From positions 64,001 to 128,000 of IMG/VR virus record IMGVR_UViG_3300033273_000374: a stretch of 64,000 nucleotides of DNA. The stretch is one strand, 5' to 3'. This stretch comes from a virus. Shown here one piece after another: positions 15,729 to 22,565 of the stretch. Numbering within the stretch: position 1 is the first letter of the stretch; every line of letters starts with the position of its first letter. The position numbers were made by a program, and so were the translations under genes. The notes under the pieces are model-generated. The model saw only the letters and a list, made by a program, of their open reading frames with translations. It ran no database searches and was not told the DNA's origin.

Positions 15729-16345
15729 CTCCTAAATGGCTAGAATATAGACAATATACCATTGATTGCATACAGAGTGCAAGTGTGGTATGGGAACCTT
15801 ATTGGCATGTGCATCTACCACAAGTGTATCATCCAGAGCTGTTTGGACTCATAAACACACAATGGCCCAACTTTAACACTGTGTTGGCTGTGCATGAAAA
15901 CAGTGCAGAATTAAATCCTAACAGACGTTACATTATACCCAACAGAGAAGACTTGCCTTTTTGGAAACAGTTTAATGACAATATCATAGAGCACCCTGAC
16001 ATAATAGATGCAGTGTACAACCTAGAACAACTCAACAGAGAACACTGCACATGGGTCACTGCTAGTATATGGGAAGACTATAGAGGCTATGGCATTGGCA
16101 ATCACTATGACGCACACACCATTGACGTTGCTTGGCAAACCTACATCTATTGCGATGGAGGTGAACGTTGGGGGACAAGTCTAAACAATGAGCAAGGCGA
16201 ACTGAAAAAACGCATACCTTTTGTGCCCAATACAGGTTGGATAATGAATGTTGATGCTTACAGTTGGCACAGTGCAGACACCATAGAGTGTGACATGCGC
16301 CGCAGTGTAATGGTACGTTTTATGACACGTACTAGATCTGGCTAA
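15713..16345 (+). CDS. 2OG-Fe(II) oxygenase-like protein
   Basis: 210 residues from ATG 15713, chosen over an upstream in-frame start at 15677 because the latter lies in the divergent promoter region. NHYDAHTIDVAWQTYIYC holds a candidate H-x-D pair, and AYSWHSADTIECDMRRSVMVRF has the distal His and the Arg that binds 2-oxoglutarate. This is the pattern of prolyl-hydroxylase-like phage oxygenases. Target unknown. The 3' end overlaps the convergent clamp-loader gene by 14 bp. Confidence 0.7.
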   Translation: MQTLSTPKWLEYRQYTIDCIQSASVVWEPYWHVHLPQVYHPELFGLINTQWPNFNTVLAVHENSAELNPNRRYIIPNREDLPFWKQFNDNIIEHPDIIDAVYNLEQLNREHCTWVTASIWEDYRGYGIGNHYDAHTIDVAWQTYIYCDGGERWGTSLNNEQGELKKRIPFVPNTGWIMNVDAYSWHSADTIECDMRRSVMVRFMTRTRSG

Positions 16346-17249
16346 GTTCTACCAGTGTCGCTGCTAGATTGATCTCTTGATCTGCTACCATTGGAATGTT
16401 GCGTAAGCCTTTTGCAATGATTAAGATGGCAGCATCATGTTGTTCTTGTGTGCTGCCCCACAGTTCTAGGTTGTCATACATCCAACGAAACAGTTCATCC
16501 ATTTCTTCTGGACGCACTTGACTACACAACAGTTTGCGGGCATCCAGTATCTTGCCCTGTTTAAACAAGTCTACAACTGCTAACCTGTAGTCTGCTGTTG
16601 CACTGTCGCCTTCGTTTGGCTTTACAAGTTTGCCATCCACAGTGTTCATTTGCACCAAGTTCAAACACTTGCGCAGATCAGGATATGTTGCTTTTACATA
16701 ACTGTCAAGTGTTTCAAGATCTACGTCAACACCTTCTGTTACAAGCACAGTAGCAATACGGGCAGTGAACTCTGTGTGATCAATCTTTTCAATGTGAAAG
16801 CCTTGACATCTACTGTGCAGTGCTGGTATGATCTTGTTTGGATAGTTACAGGTTAGTATGAACCTTGCACTGGCATGATATGTTTCCATAACACCACGCA
16901 ATGCTGCTTGACCATTGGGTGAGATGTAGTCAGCTTCGTCAAGCAATACAACCTTAAACTCACCAAAGGGCATTGTTGCTACAAAGTTTGTAATCTTTTC
17001 TCTAACAGCGTCCACACTGTTTTCACGACTTGCGTTGATTTCAAGCACATCATACTCATTAACATCAAGCATGTTTATCAGCACTTTGGCCAATGTGGTC
17101 TTGCCTGTGCCAGGTGCACCACTAAACAACAGGTGTGGAATACTGCCGCTGTCTACCCATCCTTGCACTTGTTTGCGTTGTGCTTCATCACGGAACACAT
17201 AGTCAGTGATAGTTTTAGGTCTGTATTTTTCAGTCCAAAGTTCTTTCAT
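16332..17249 (-). CDS. 44: Sliding-clamp loader ATPase subunit (T4 gp44-like)
   Basis: 305 residues, AAA+ ATPase of the RFC/gp44 type. It opens the sliding clamp and loads it at primer junctions during phage DNA replication. Walker A GAPGTGKT (44-51), Walker B VVLLDEAD (D104, E105), sensor 1 TCN and the arginine-finger motif SRC (146-148) are all present. The N-terminus WTEKYRPK is characteristic of the family. Length is close to T4 gp44 (319). The small subunit (gp62) is not in this window. Confidence 0.93.
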   Translation of the reverse strand: MKELWTEKYRPKTITDYVFRDEAQRKQVQGWVDSGSIPHLLFSGAPGTGKTTLAKVLINMLDVNEYDVLEINASRENSVDAVREKITNFVATMPFGEFKVVLLDEADYISPNGQAALRGVMETYHASARFILTCNYPNKIIPALHSRCQGFHIEKIDHTEFTARIATVLVTEGVDVDLETLDSYVKATYPDLRKCLNLVQMNTVDGKLVKPNEGDSATADYRLAVVDLFKQGKILDARKLLCSQVRPEEMDELFRWMYDNLELWGSTQEQHDAAILIIAKGLRNIPMVADQEINLAATLVELSQI

Positions 17250-17260
17250 AGATTGCCCTT

Positions 17261-17701
17261 TTATAGACTATATTCATAGTTGTCAGTTGCAGTATTGTTC
17301 TGCAGTGTGACTGCTCCGTTGTTTAGATGAAATCGTCTTGCCATGTCAGTTTTTGGACTTAGTGTAACTAGGCGTTTGATGCCTTCTTTACCTCTGCAAA
17401 GATCAAGCAAACGGAAAACAATATCTCTACCTGCACGTGGTGCTTTACTCCAAACTGTATAAGCAATAGCAATGGAGCCATTGTCAACGCTCAATTGATC
17501 CAGTTCCTTTACAGTTGTAGGCACTTGATTGGTATAAGCTACACATATGGCTGCACGGTATTTGCCGTCTTGCTCTAGCACATAAATCTCTCGCCCAGCA
17601 TTTAATCTAAAGTCCAACGAAAGTTCCGGACGTACAGGATCATCACTCACATCAAATTCTAAAGAATCTGCATTTTCGTATGTCAGCTTAGTCAAGTTCA
17701 T
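17261..17701 (-). CDS. GNAT-type acetyltransferase-like protein
   Basis: 146 residues. IYVLEQDGKYRAAICVAY and the C-terminal RLVTLSPKTDMARRFHLNNGA follow the GNAT pattern (beta-strand, acetyl-CoA loop region, then a helix before the terminal strand). Only a weak CoA-binding motif is visible (SKAPRAGRDIVFRLL). The acceptor is unknown. It lies 11 bp upstream of the clamp-loader gene. Confidence 0.6.
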   Translation of the reverse strand: MNLTKLTYENADSLEFDVSDDPVRPELSLDFRLNAGREIYVLEQDGKYRAAICVAYTNQVPTTVKELDQLSVDNGSIAIAYTVWSKAPRAGRDIVFRLLDLCRGKEGIKRLVTLSPKTDMARRFHLNNGAVTLQNNTATDNYEYSL

Positions 17702-17785
17702 TTGTAACTTCCATCAATGTTGTAGTGTTTAGCATTGTACATGAAACAATTAGTTGCTGTCAATATTCCATATTGTTTGCGTAGT

Positions 17786-18523
17786 TTATTCCACCATGCC
17801 CAATAGTGTTTTATGTGTGTCACGCCAGTCTTTAACATGTATTGATTTTCCATTAACTATTGCATCTGCTAAGGGACGATCGTTTCCTGCAGGATCCATT
17901 TTGTCCCCAAAGAAGTAGATCATGTCTGTGTCTAAAAAGTCACGCAGTATCTGGCTTTTATCTCCGCCTTGTGGAAAAACGTCAATGCCAGTCTCGCCGC
18001 CAATTACTGCACAAACTTCTGGATAATGTGTTGTAATCATACGACTGAGTTTTTCACGTTCTTTATGCTCACAGTCCCATTCATAATAATTTTTGCGTTG
18101 TAGCCCAACTGCGCCACGACCTACAACACTAAAGTTTAGCATGCCAGTCCTTACTTCTACAGTTTTTCCATATTGGTAAGGGTATTGACTTAGATCAGCA
18201 ACTTGCATTAAAAAAGCTACCAGTTGCCCTGATGGTTTCCAATCACTGGTATAGGTATTTGTTTCGCCTTCCCACACCTCTGCACCGCTGCAGTTGTAAA
18301 CTCTTTTGCAAAGATTGTAAGTGTCTTCTCCAATTTGTTCAACTGTTTTGGGTTTATCGCTGCCAGTAACAAGGTAAACATTGTGTGACCGACAAAATGA
18401 GTTGAAGAAACTTTTAAATTCTTTGTCAATCTTACCTCTACTGGGTGTTAGAGTACCGTCAACATCAAATATATAATGAGTTTGCATGTTGTCAAAATGA
18501 TCTATGTCTTCTTGTGTGATCAT
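17786..18523 (-). CDS. Phosphomannomutase of the eukaryotic HAD type
   Basis: 245 residues. It should interconvert mannose-6-P and mannose-1-P for GDP-mannose synthesis. FDVDGTLTPSR (about 19-29) holds the nucleophile and acid Asp; VYNCSGAEVW, RTGMLNFSVVGR, IDVFPQGGDKSQ and FFGDKMDPAGNDRPL are the hallmark segments of PMM2-like enzymes (about 250 aa). The bacterial equivalent is usually the unrelated alpha-D-phosphohexomutase family. The ATG overlaps the stop of the cytidylyltransferase gene; a start at 18487 is also possible. Confidence 0.85.
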   Translation of the reverse strand: MITQEDIDHFDNMQTHYIFDVDGTLTPSRGKIDKEFKSFFNSFCRSHNVYLVTGSDKPKTVEQIGEDTYNLCKRVYNCSGAEVWEGETNTYTSDWKPSGQLVAFLMQVADLSQYPYQYGKTVEVRTGMLNFSVVGRGAVGLQRKNYYEWDCEHKEREKLSRMITTHYPEVCAVIGGETGIDVFPQGGDKSQILRDFLDTDMIYFFGDKMDPAGNDRPLADAIVNGKSIHVKDWRDTHKTLLGMVE

Positions 18524-18927
18524 TTTTCACACACTCTACGCCTAAGATCGCTGCTACTAAATCTGTGATCTCTTTTGTTAAAGTAGAGTTGTATGTCTCT
18601 TTTGCGACATATATCCTTGCCGGTAAACTCTTTGTCTCTGTATTCAACACCAAGTATACGCACATCAATATGATACATGCTGAGAATATCTTCTAGATCC
18701 TCTTCTGTAGCATAAGGAATAATTTCATCCACATAGCCAACTGCTTTAAGTTGTGTATAGCGTTCTACAATAGTTTGTATTGGGCTATTTTTTTCTGCCC
18801 TATCAACACTGGGATCAATTTGTAATCCGCATATGAGATAGTCACACTGTGCTTTTGCGTCTCGTAGCATTTGCACATGTCCAGCATGTAATAGATCAAA
18901 TGTGCTACATGTGAATCCTATTAACAA
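18520..18927 (-). CDS. Cytidylyltransferase-like nucleotidyltransferase
   Basis: 135 residues, the length of TagD-type glycerol-3-phosphate cytidylyltransferases. GFTCSTFDLLHAGHVQML contains the HAGH (HxGH) catalytic signature and HRFSSSDLRRR is the SSSxLR motif. It would join CTP or another NTP to a phosphorylated polyol or sugar. Translation is coupled to the phosphomannomutase gene by ATGA. Together they point to activated sugar or polyol precursors for surface glycans or modified DNA. Confidence 0.85.
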   Translation of the reverse strand: MLIGFTCSTFDLLHAGHVQMLRDAKAQCDYLICGLQIDPSVDRAEKNSPIQTIVERYTQLKAVGYVDEIIPYATEEDLEDILSMYHIDVRILGVEYRDKEFTGKDICRKRDIQLYFNKRDHRFSSSDLRRRVCEK

Positions 18928-18934
18928 TGTGCTT

Positions 18935-19330
18935 TTAAACCTCTAGTTTACCAACACTGACTTTGCCTTCGTAGGCACGAGTTTGGTGACCTGCAGTTGG
19001 ATTAAAGATTGTTGTTTCTGGTGCTTGATCTTGAACACCTAGCACATCATCTGGATCTACTGTGCGAACAGTTTCGCCATTTAGCTCAAAACCTCTGCTC
19101 CATCGTCCGTGTGCAACAAGCACATACTGTCCAACTACTACATCTTTTTGTTCGTTGCCAACAGCAATAACTTCGCCCCAGCGTGGATGAATGCCTGTGC
19201 TTTTACCATCATCGCTCATTACAATAAGTCCGCCGGCTGTGCGCTGCTCGCCAAACTCCATGTTGCGAACCAATATGCCTTTGCGCAACGGCTTGAAGGT
19301 TCCTGTTACTTTTGCGTTAAGTCCTGCCAT
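18935..19330 (-). CDS. GroES-like co-chaperonin (gp31 role)
   Basis: 131 residues, longer than bacterial GroES (about 97). GTFKPLRKGILVRNMEFGEQ is the N-terminal barrel strand and RTAGGLIVMSDD the mobile loop that contacts GroEL. GEVIAVGNE and DVLGVQ match the later barrel strands. In T4, gp31 replaces GroES so that the major capsid protein can fold; the same is expected here with the host GroEL. The ATG overlaps the stop of the upstream gene and a GGAGG site precedes it. Confidence 0.85.
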   Translation of the reverse strand: MAGLNAKVTGTFKPLRKGILVRNMEFGEQRTAGGLIVMSDDGKSTGIHPRWGEVIAVGNEQKDVVVGQYVLVAHGRWSRGFELNGETVRTVDPDDVLGVQDQAPETTIFNPTAGHQTRAYEGKVSVGKLEV

Positions 19331-19797
19331 TAAATCCTCCGTACACCATCTGCATCTTTGGTTGAAGTTGGGGTTTGTGCAGTGCTAGACACTGTCTGTT
19401 GCTGCTTTACTGCAGCAGCAAGACCACCACTTGGAGTTGCCTCTTCTTGTGTTGATTGTTCTTCAATCATGCGTCCAACATTAGTACCTTCTACTTTTGG
19501 TTCTTCTTTTGCTGGCTGAGGAACAGGTTCCCAATCTTGCCAATCATCTTCTTGAATCTGATTAGCACTGCTACCACCTTCAGGAATATCACCATCCTGT
19601 GGAACCATTGTGCTTAGATTGTGATACTCTTGCATGATTTGATTGCGGGTTTTTGTAATTGTGCCATCAGACAAAATTTCATCGCCACGTGCATTAACAC
19701 GCATGTTACCAATTGCTGGCACAGTTTCATTTTTAGTTAACATGGTGCTCATGTCTACTGTTGCACCTCTTGATGTTCTATAAACTCTTTTTGGCAT
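19330..19797 (-). CDS. Conserved hypothetical protein of marine T4-like phages
   Basis: 155 residues. The N-terminal half (RTSRGATVDMSTML, AIGNMRVNARGDEI) resembles, from memory, a hypothetical protein found beside groES in several marine myoviruses. The C-terminal half is low-complexity, rich in Gln, Glu and Thr, and probably disordered. An AGGAG site precedes the ATG. A scaffold or assembly role with the co-chaperonin is possible. Confidence 0.75.
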   Translation of the reverse strand: MPKRVYRTSRGATVDMSTMLTKNETVPAIGNMRVNARGDEILSDGTITKTRNQIMQEYHNLSTMVPQDGDIPEGGSSANQIQEDDWQDWEPVPQPAKEEPKVEGTNVGRMIEEQSTQEEATPSGGLAAAVKQQQTVSSTAQTPTSTKDADGVRRI

Positions 19798-19826
19798 TTC
19801 TTACTCCTATTAAGTGCGTATATTAC

Positions 19827-20354
19827 TTATCTTAAAAATTCTTCAATGTCTAAATCATAGTACATGCTATCAATTTTGTGTACACCTATCAAGTATAACA
19901 CATAACTGGCAACACTTGAACCTCTACCTACGCCCCATACTATGTTGTTTGAGCGCATTGTTTCTACAAAATAACGTAAAAAACACAGCAATGGCATCAT
20001 GTCACGTTCTTGATATAACAACAATTCTTTACCAACTCGTTGCAGTTGTGCATCTGTAGTACACTGCTTTAAGCACCATTCAGCAATATCAAACTGTGCA
20101 TACTCTGCAGGCATGTGCCAATTGTTTTGATTTTGTTTGTGGTAAACTTCAGGTGTACAATCCAGTGTTGTGCTTGTGCTCAATTGCAGATCAATGTGCA
20201 TCTCATAACAAGCACGGTTAAACTTTTCAACGTTGTCTAGTGTTAGGTTACTGACGTCTAAGCTAGGGTTACAGTACAACATTTGTACTGCATCTTGTTC
20301 AGTTAGTAACTGTCTGCTGTATTGGTCAAGATTCATCATCTTTATCGTTGTCAC
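19827..20354 (-). CDS. DnaE-like fragment (DNA polymerase III alpha, partial domain)
   Basis: 175 residues. The last third, VWGVGRGSSVASYVLYLIG followed by HKIDSMYYDLDIEEFL, resembles the start of the bacterial DnaE palm domain (GxGRGS...L.YDLxxERFL). Full DnaE is over 1,100 residues and the catalytic Asp triad lies beyond this point, so it cannot be a polymerase by itself. It overlaps the upstream gene by 29 bp. It may be a conserved phage module or a relic. Confidence 0.6.
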   Translation of the reverse strand: MTTIKMMNLDQYSRQLLTEQDAVQMLYCNPSLDVSNLTLDNVEKFNRACYEMHIDLQLSTSTTLDCTPEVYHKQNQNNWHMPAEYAQFDIAEWCLKQCTTDAQLQRVGKELLLYQERDMMPLLCFLRYFVETMRSNNIVWGVGRGSSVASYVLYLIGVHKIDSMYYDLDIEEFLR

Positions 20355-20943
20355 TTACCAATCTTGGCTTGAATCGTTTAGGTGCTTCGATGGCTTTGTG
20401 TTCGTACACCAAACCTTCTTTGTCCCAATTTTGTGTTTCAAATTTGATACCATTTGGGTGTAGTCTAATAAAGTTTACATTAGATGAGTACCAATAGTCA
20501 ACATATTCTTCTAGATCAGGATTGTCTATCAGTTCACGCAGTGTATCACCAGAGTCAGCAACATCTTCAAATGAGTGTGTGACACCTTGTCCTTGTGTGC
20601 TAGTAACACTCACACGTTCAACGATGAACACACCTTGTACCAGTGCTGTAATCTTTGTGTGTAATGCTATGGCCAACAAATGATCATATGGTTCGTCAGG
20701 TAATGTATGTATCACACCATTCAACCCCATGGCATTTTTGAACTTGCTTACACTGCTGGGCCCTATCAGTATGCTATCCTCAAACACATCTCTGAACACA
20801 ATGTTGATACGTTCGAGTGCAACAGTGTAATTCTTTTGTGTGCTGTTTGCAGGCTGTAGATTAATTTTTACATCAAATGTGTTTGGTAGCAGTTGTGTGT
20901 CAACAACTATACAACAACTGAATCTTTCTTCTATTGTTATCAT
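20326..20943 (-). CDS. Hypothetical protein, 205 aa
   Basis: Not recognised. A soluble protein with repeated beta-strand-like segments in the first 130 residues and a Lys/Asp-rich end. It is co-transcribed with the DnaE-like fragment (29-bp overlap) and a helical protein upstream (ATGA overlap). A replication-associated role is possible from context only. Confidence 0.7.
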   Translation of the reverse strand: MITIEERFSCCIVVDTQLLPNTFDVKINLQPANSTQKNYTVALERINIVFRDVFEDSILIGPSSVSKFKNAMGLNGVIHTLPDEPYDHLLAIALHTKITALVQGVFIVERVSVTSTQGQGVTHSFEDVADSGDTLRELIDNPDLEEYVDYWYSSNVNFIRLHPNGIKFETQNWDKEGLVYEHKAIEAPKRFKPRLVSDNDKDDES

Positions 20944-21191
20944 GATATGTCTATGCTATCCTTAAATTTGTCGTCGTCGCCATCAGATTGTTCTGCTAGT
21001 TTTTTGAGATGTTCTCTGTCTCGGCGAACTCGTTCTTCTTTCATTTCCTCTAACACCATGCCAACTTGTCTTATCAGTGCTGGATTTCCAAACCTATAAC
21101 TTTGGTTAAGTTTTTTTGTAAGTTCTGTTATTTTGTCTTGTAACTCGCCGTCTGTTAGACTGGTTACATCACCTAACAATGGATGGAACAT
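20940..21191 (-). CDS. Small helical hypothetical protein, 83 aa
   Basis: Predominantly charged helix (DKITELTKKLNQSYRFGNPALIRQV, shown in part), coiled-coil-like, with an acidic tail. Found from memory in T4-like marine phages without known function. ATG and stop codons overlap both neighbours. Confidence 0.7.
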   Translation of the reverse strand: MFHPLLGDVTSLTDGELQDKITELTKKLNQSYRFGNPALIRQVGMVLEEMKEERVRRDREHLKKLAEQSDGDDDKFKDSIDIS

Positions 21192-21388
21192 CAGTCATAA
21201 TCTCCTGCTGCTCGTTTGTGACAATATATATCAAAACTTTTCCAGTTTGACCAAACCAGGAACCAACCCAACATACTTAACCACATGTTTGGAGCAAATG
21301 CAAGGTTGATACTTAGCCAAATCAACAGTGCATAGATCATGACAACAACATGATCACGGGCTGTCATTTGTGGTCTAGAGGTCGCCAT
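21191..21388 (-). CDS. Small membrane protein, 65 aa
   Basis: ATG 21388 follows an AGAAAAG site inside the end of mazG. Two hydrophobic segments, VVVMIYALLIWLSINLAF and MWLSMLGWFLVW, form a hairpin with a charged tail. No family recognised. Its stop touches the next ATG. Confidence 0.65.
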   Translation of the reverse strand: MATSRPQMTARDHVVVMIYALLIWLSINLAFAPNMWLSMLGWFLVWSNWKSFDIYCHKRAAGDYD

Positions 21389-21779
21389 CTTTTCTGTTTT
21401 CGCTGTAGTAAGCATCAAACTCGCCACCTGGATAACGAGCTTTTAGTTTGTTAACATTTTCAGCAATAACGTCATTTGGGTCTAAGTTTAGTGCATGGCA
21501 TCCTTGGATCCAATACCATATGACATCGCCAAGTTCACGCTTCAGGTGAAAGATTGTTTCTTCATTCATAGGTTTGCCTTGGAACAAACACTTTTTTACA
21601 ATTTCACTGAATTCGCCTGTTTCGCTTGCAAGTCCAATACTTGCTGTAAGCAAACGTGGAACTATCACGTGTTTGGATAATTCACGCATACTTGCATCTA
21701 ATGCACTGCTACTTTTGCTTTCGTCACTGGTAACTGCAGTTACAAATTCTGCATATTTTTTAAGATCAATATTGTTCAT
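21375..21779 (-). CDS. mazG: MazG-like nucleotide pyrophosphohydrolase
   Basis: 134 residues, single MazG domain. GLASETGEFSEIVKK gives the ExxE metal site and HLKRELGDVIWYW the second acidic pair (ELGD). LKARYPGGEFD near the end is typical of the phage form. MazG enzymes hydrolyse (d)NTPs; in marine phages a role in nucleotide quality or ppGpp control has been proposed. The promoter at 21803-21831 has a consensus -10. Confidence 0.9.
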   Translation of the reverse strand: MNNIDLKKYAEFVTAVTSDESKSSSALDASMRELSKHVIVPRLLTASIGLASETGEFSEIVKKCLFQGKPMNEETIFHLKRELGDVIWYWIQGCHALNLDPNDVIAENVNKLKARYPGGEFDAYYSENRKDGDL

Positions 21780-21802
21780 GTTGCACCTTTAATGTTTCAT
21801 AC

Positions 21803-21831
21803 ATTATACGACAGGTAGATACAAAATGCAA
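21803..21831 (-). promoter_or_regulatory. Sigma70-like promoter for mazG
   Basis: -35 TTGCAT at 21831-21826, -10 TATAAT at 21808-21803, spacer 17 bp; the mazG ATG is 24 bp downstream. Confidence 0.7.
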
Positions 21832-21833
21832 TA

Positions 21834-22565
21834 TTAATATGCGGAGATTGCTGCTCTTTTCCAAATAACTGTTGAGCCATCGTATGTGCCAGTACAAACA
21901 TAAATGTAATTACTGTCCACAGCAACATTGCCTGCAACATCACCACTTTGTCCTGTGTTTGCAGGTGTGCGTACATCTGCTTTTACACGTGAACGTGTTA
22001 GATCATTTACAGCAACAGTTGTGCCTTGGTCGTCTGTAGTAAATTCAAAAATATAAGTACCAGTTGCATCAAAAGTAATAACTTTGGTTGCAGGTACAAT
22101 ACCTTGTAAACTGTCAGCACCAAGTGTAACAGCGGAAGGCAATGTCAATGTGTGCGATACACTAGCAATTGTTATTTCAAGTCGGATGGTGCCAACTTTT
22201 CCACTGGCTGGAAAGTTGCTAAATGCAAGAGTAATACTGCCACTTGTTGTAACAGTTTGATATGGACCTTCTGCATAGTTAAGAGTAACATTGCCTGATG
22301 TGGTACCTTTGGAAACTCGTGTACCACTCATGTCTTTTAATTCAAAGTCACTTAGTACACTACCACCACCTGAATTATCAAGTGTCTCGCCTGTTAAAGC
22401 ACTCTTTAGTACTGCCTTACTTTGTAGATCCTCGATCTCACTTTTTGCATTAGTGAAGTTGTTTTTGATGTTAGTGAAATTATCTCTAAAACCTTGACTG
22501 TCATTGTCTTGGCCTGCAATAGGATAAGTTCCATCAATATTGTTTGCATTGATATTACTTGCCAT
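21834..22565 (-). CDS. Tail-fibre-like structural protein
   Basis: 243 residues. The N-terminus (ANNIDGTYPIAGQDNDSQGF, DNFTNIKNNFTNAKSEIEDL) is an attachment-type head with a short coiled coil. The middle is beta-rich and the end (GDVAGNVAVDSNYIYVCTG, WKRAAISAY) matches the end of the gene at 25570. Such modular proteins form phage fibres or adhesins. It follows the 990-residue fibre gene directly (one-base overlap) and was probably produced by module duplication. Confidence 0.75.
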   Translation of the reverse strand: MASNINANNIDGTYPIAGQDNDSQGFRDNFTNIKNNFTNAKSEIEDLQSKAVLKSALTGETLDNSGGGSVLSDFELKDMSGTRVSKGTTSGNVTLNYAEGPYQTVTTSGSITLAFSNFPASGKVGTIRLEITIASVSHTLTLPSAVTLGADSLQGIVPATKVITFDATGTYIFEFTTDDQGTTVAVNDLTRSRVKADVRTPANTGQSGDVAGNVAVDSNYIYVCTGTYDGSTVIWKRAAISAY

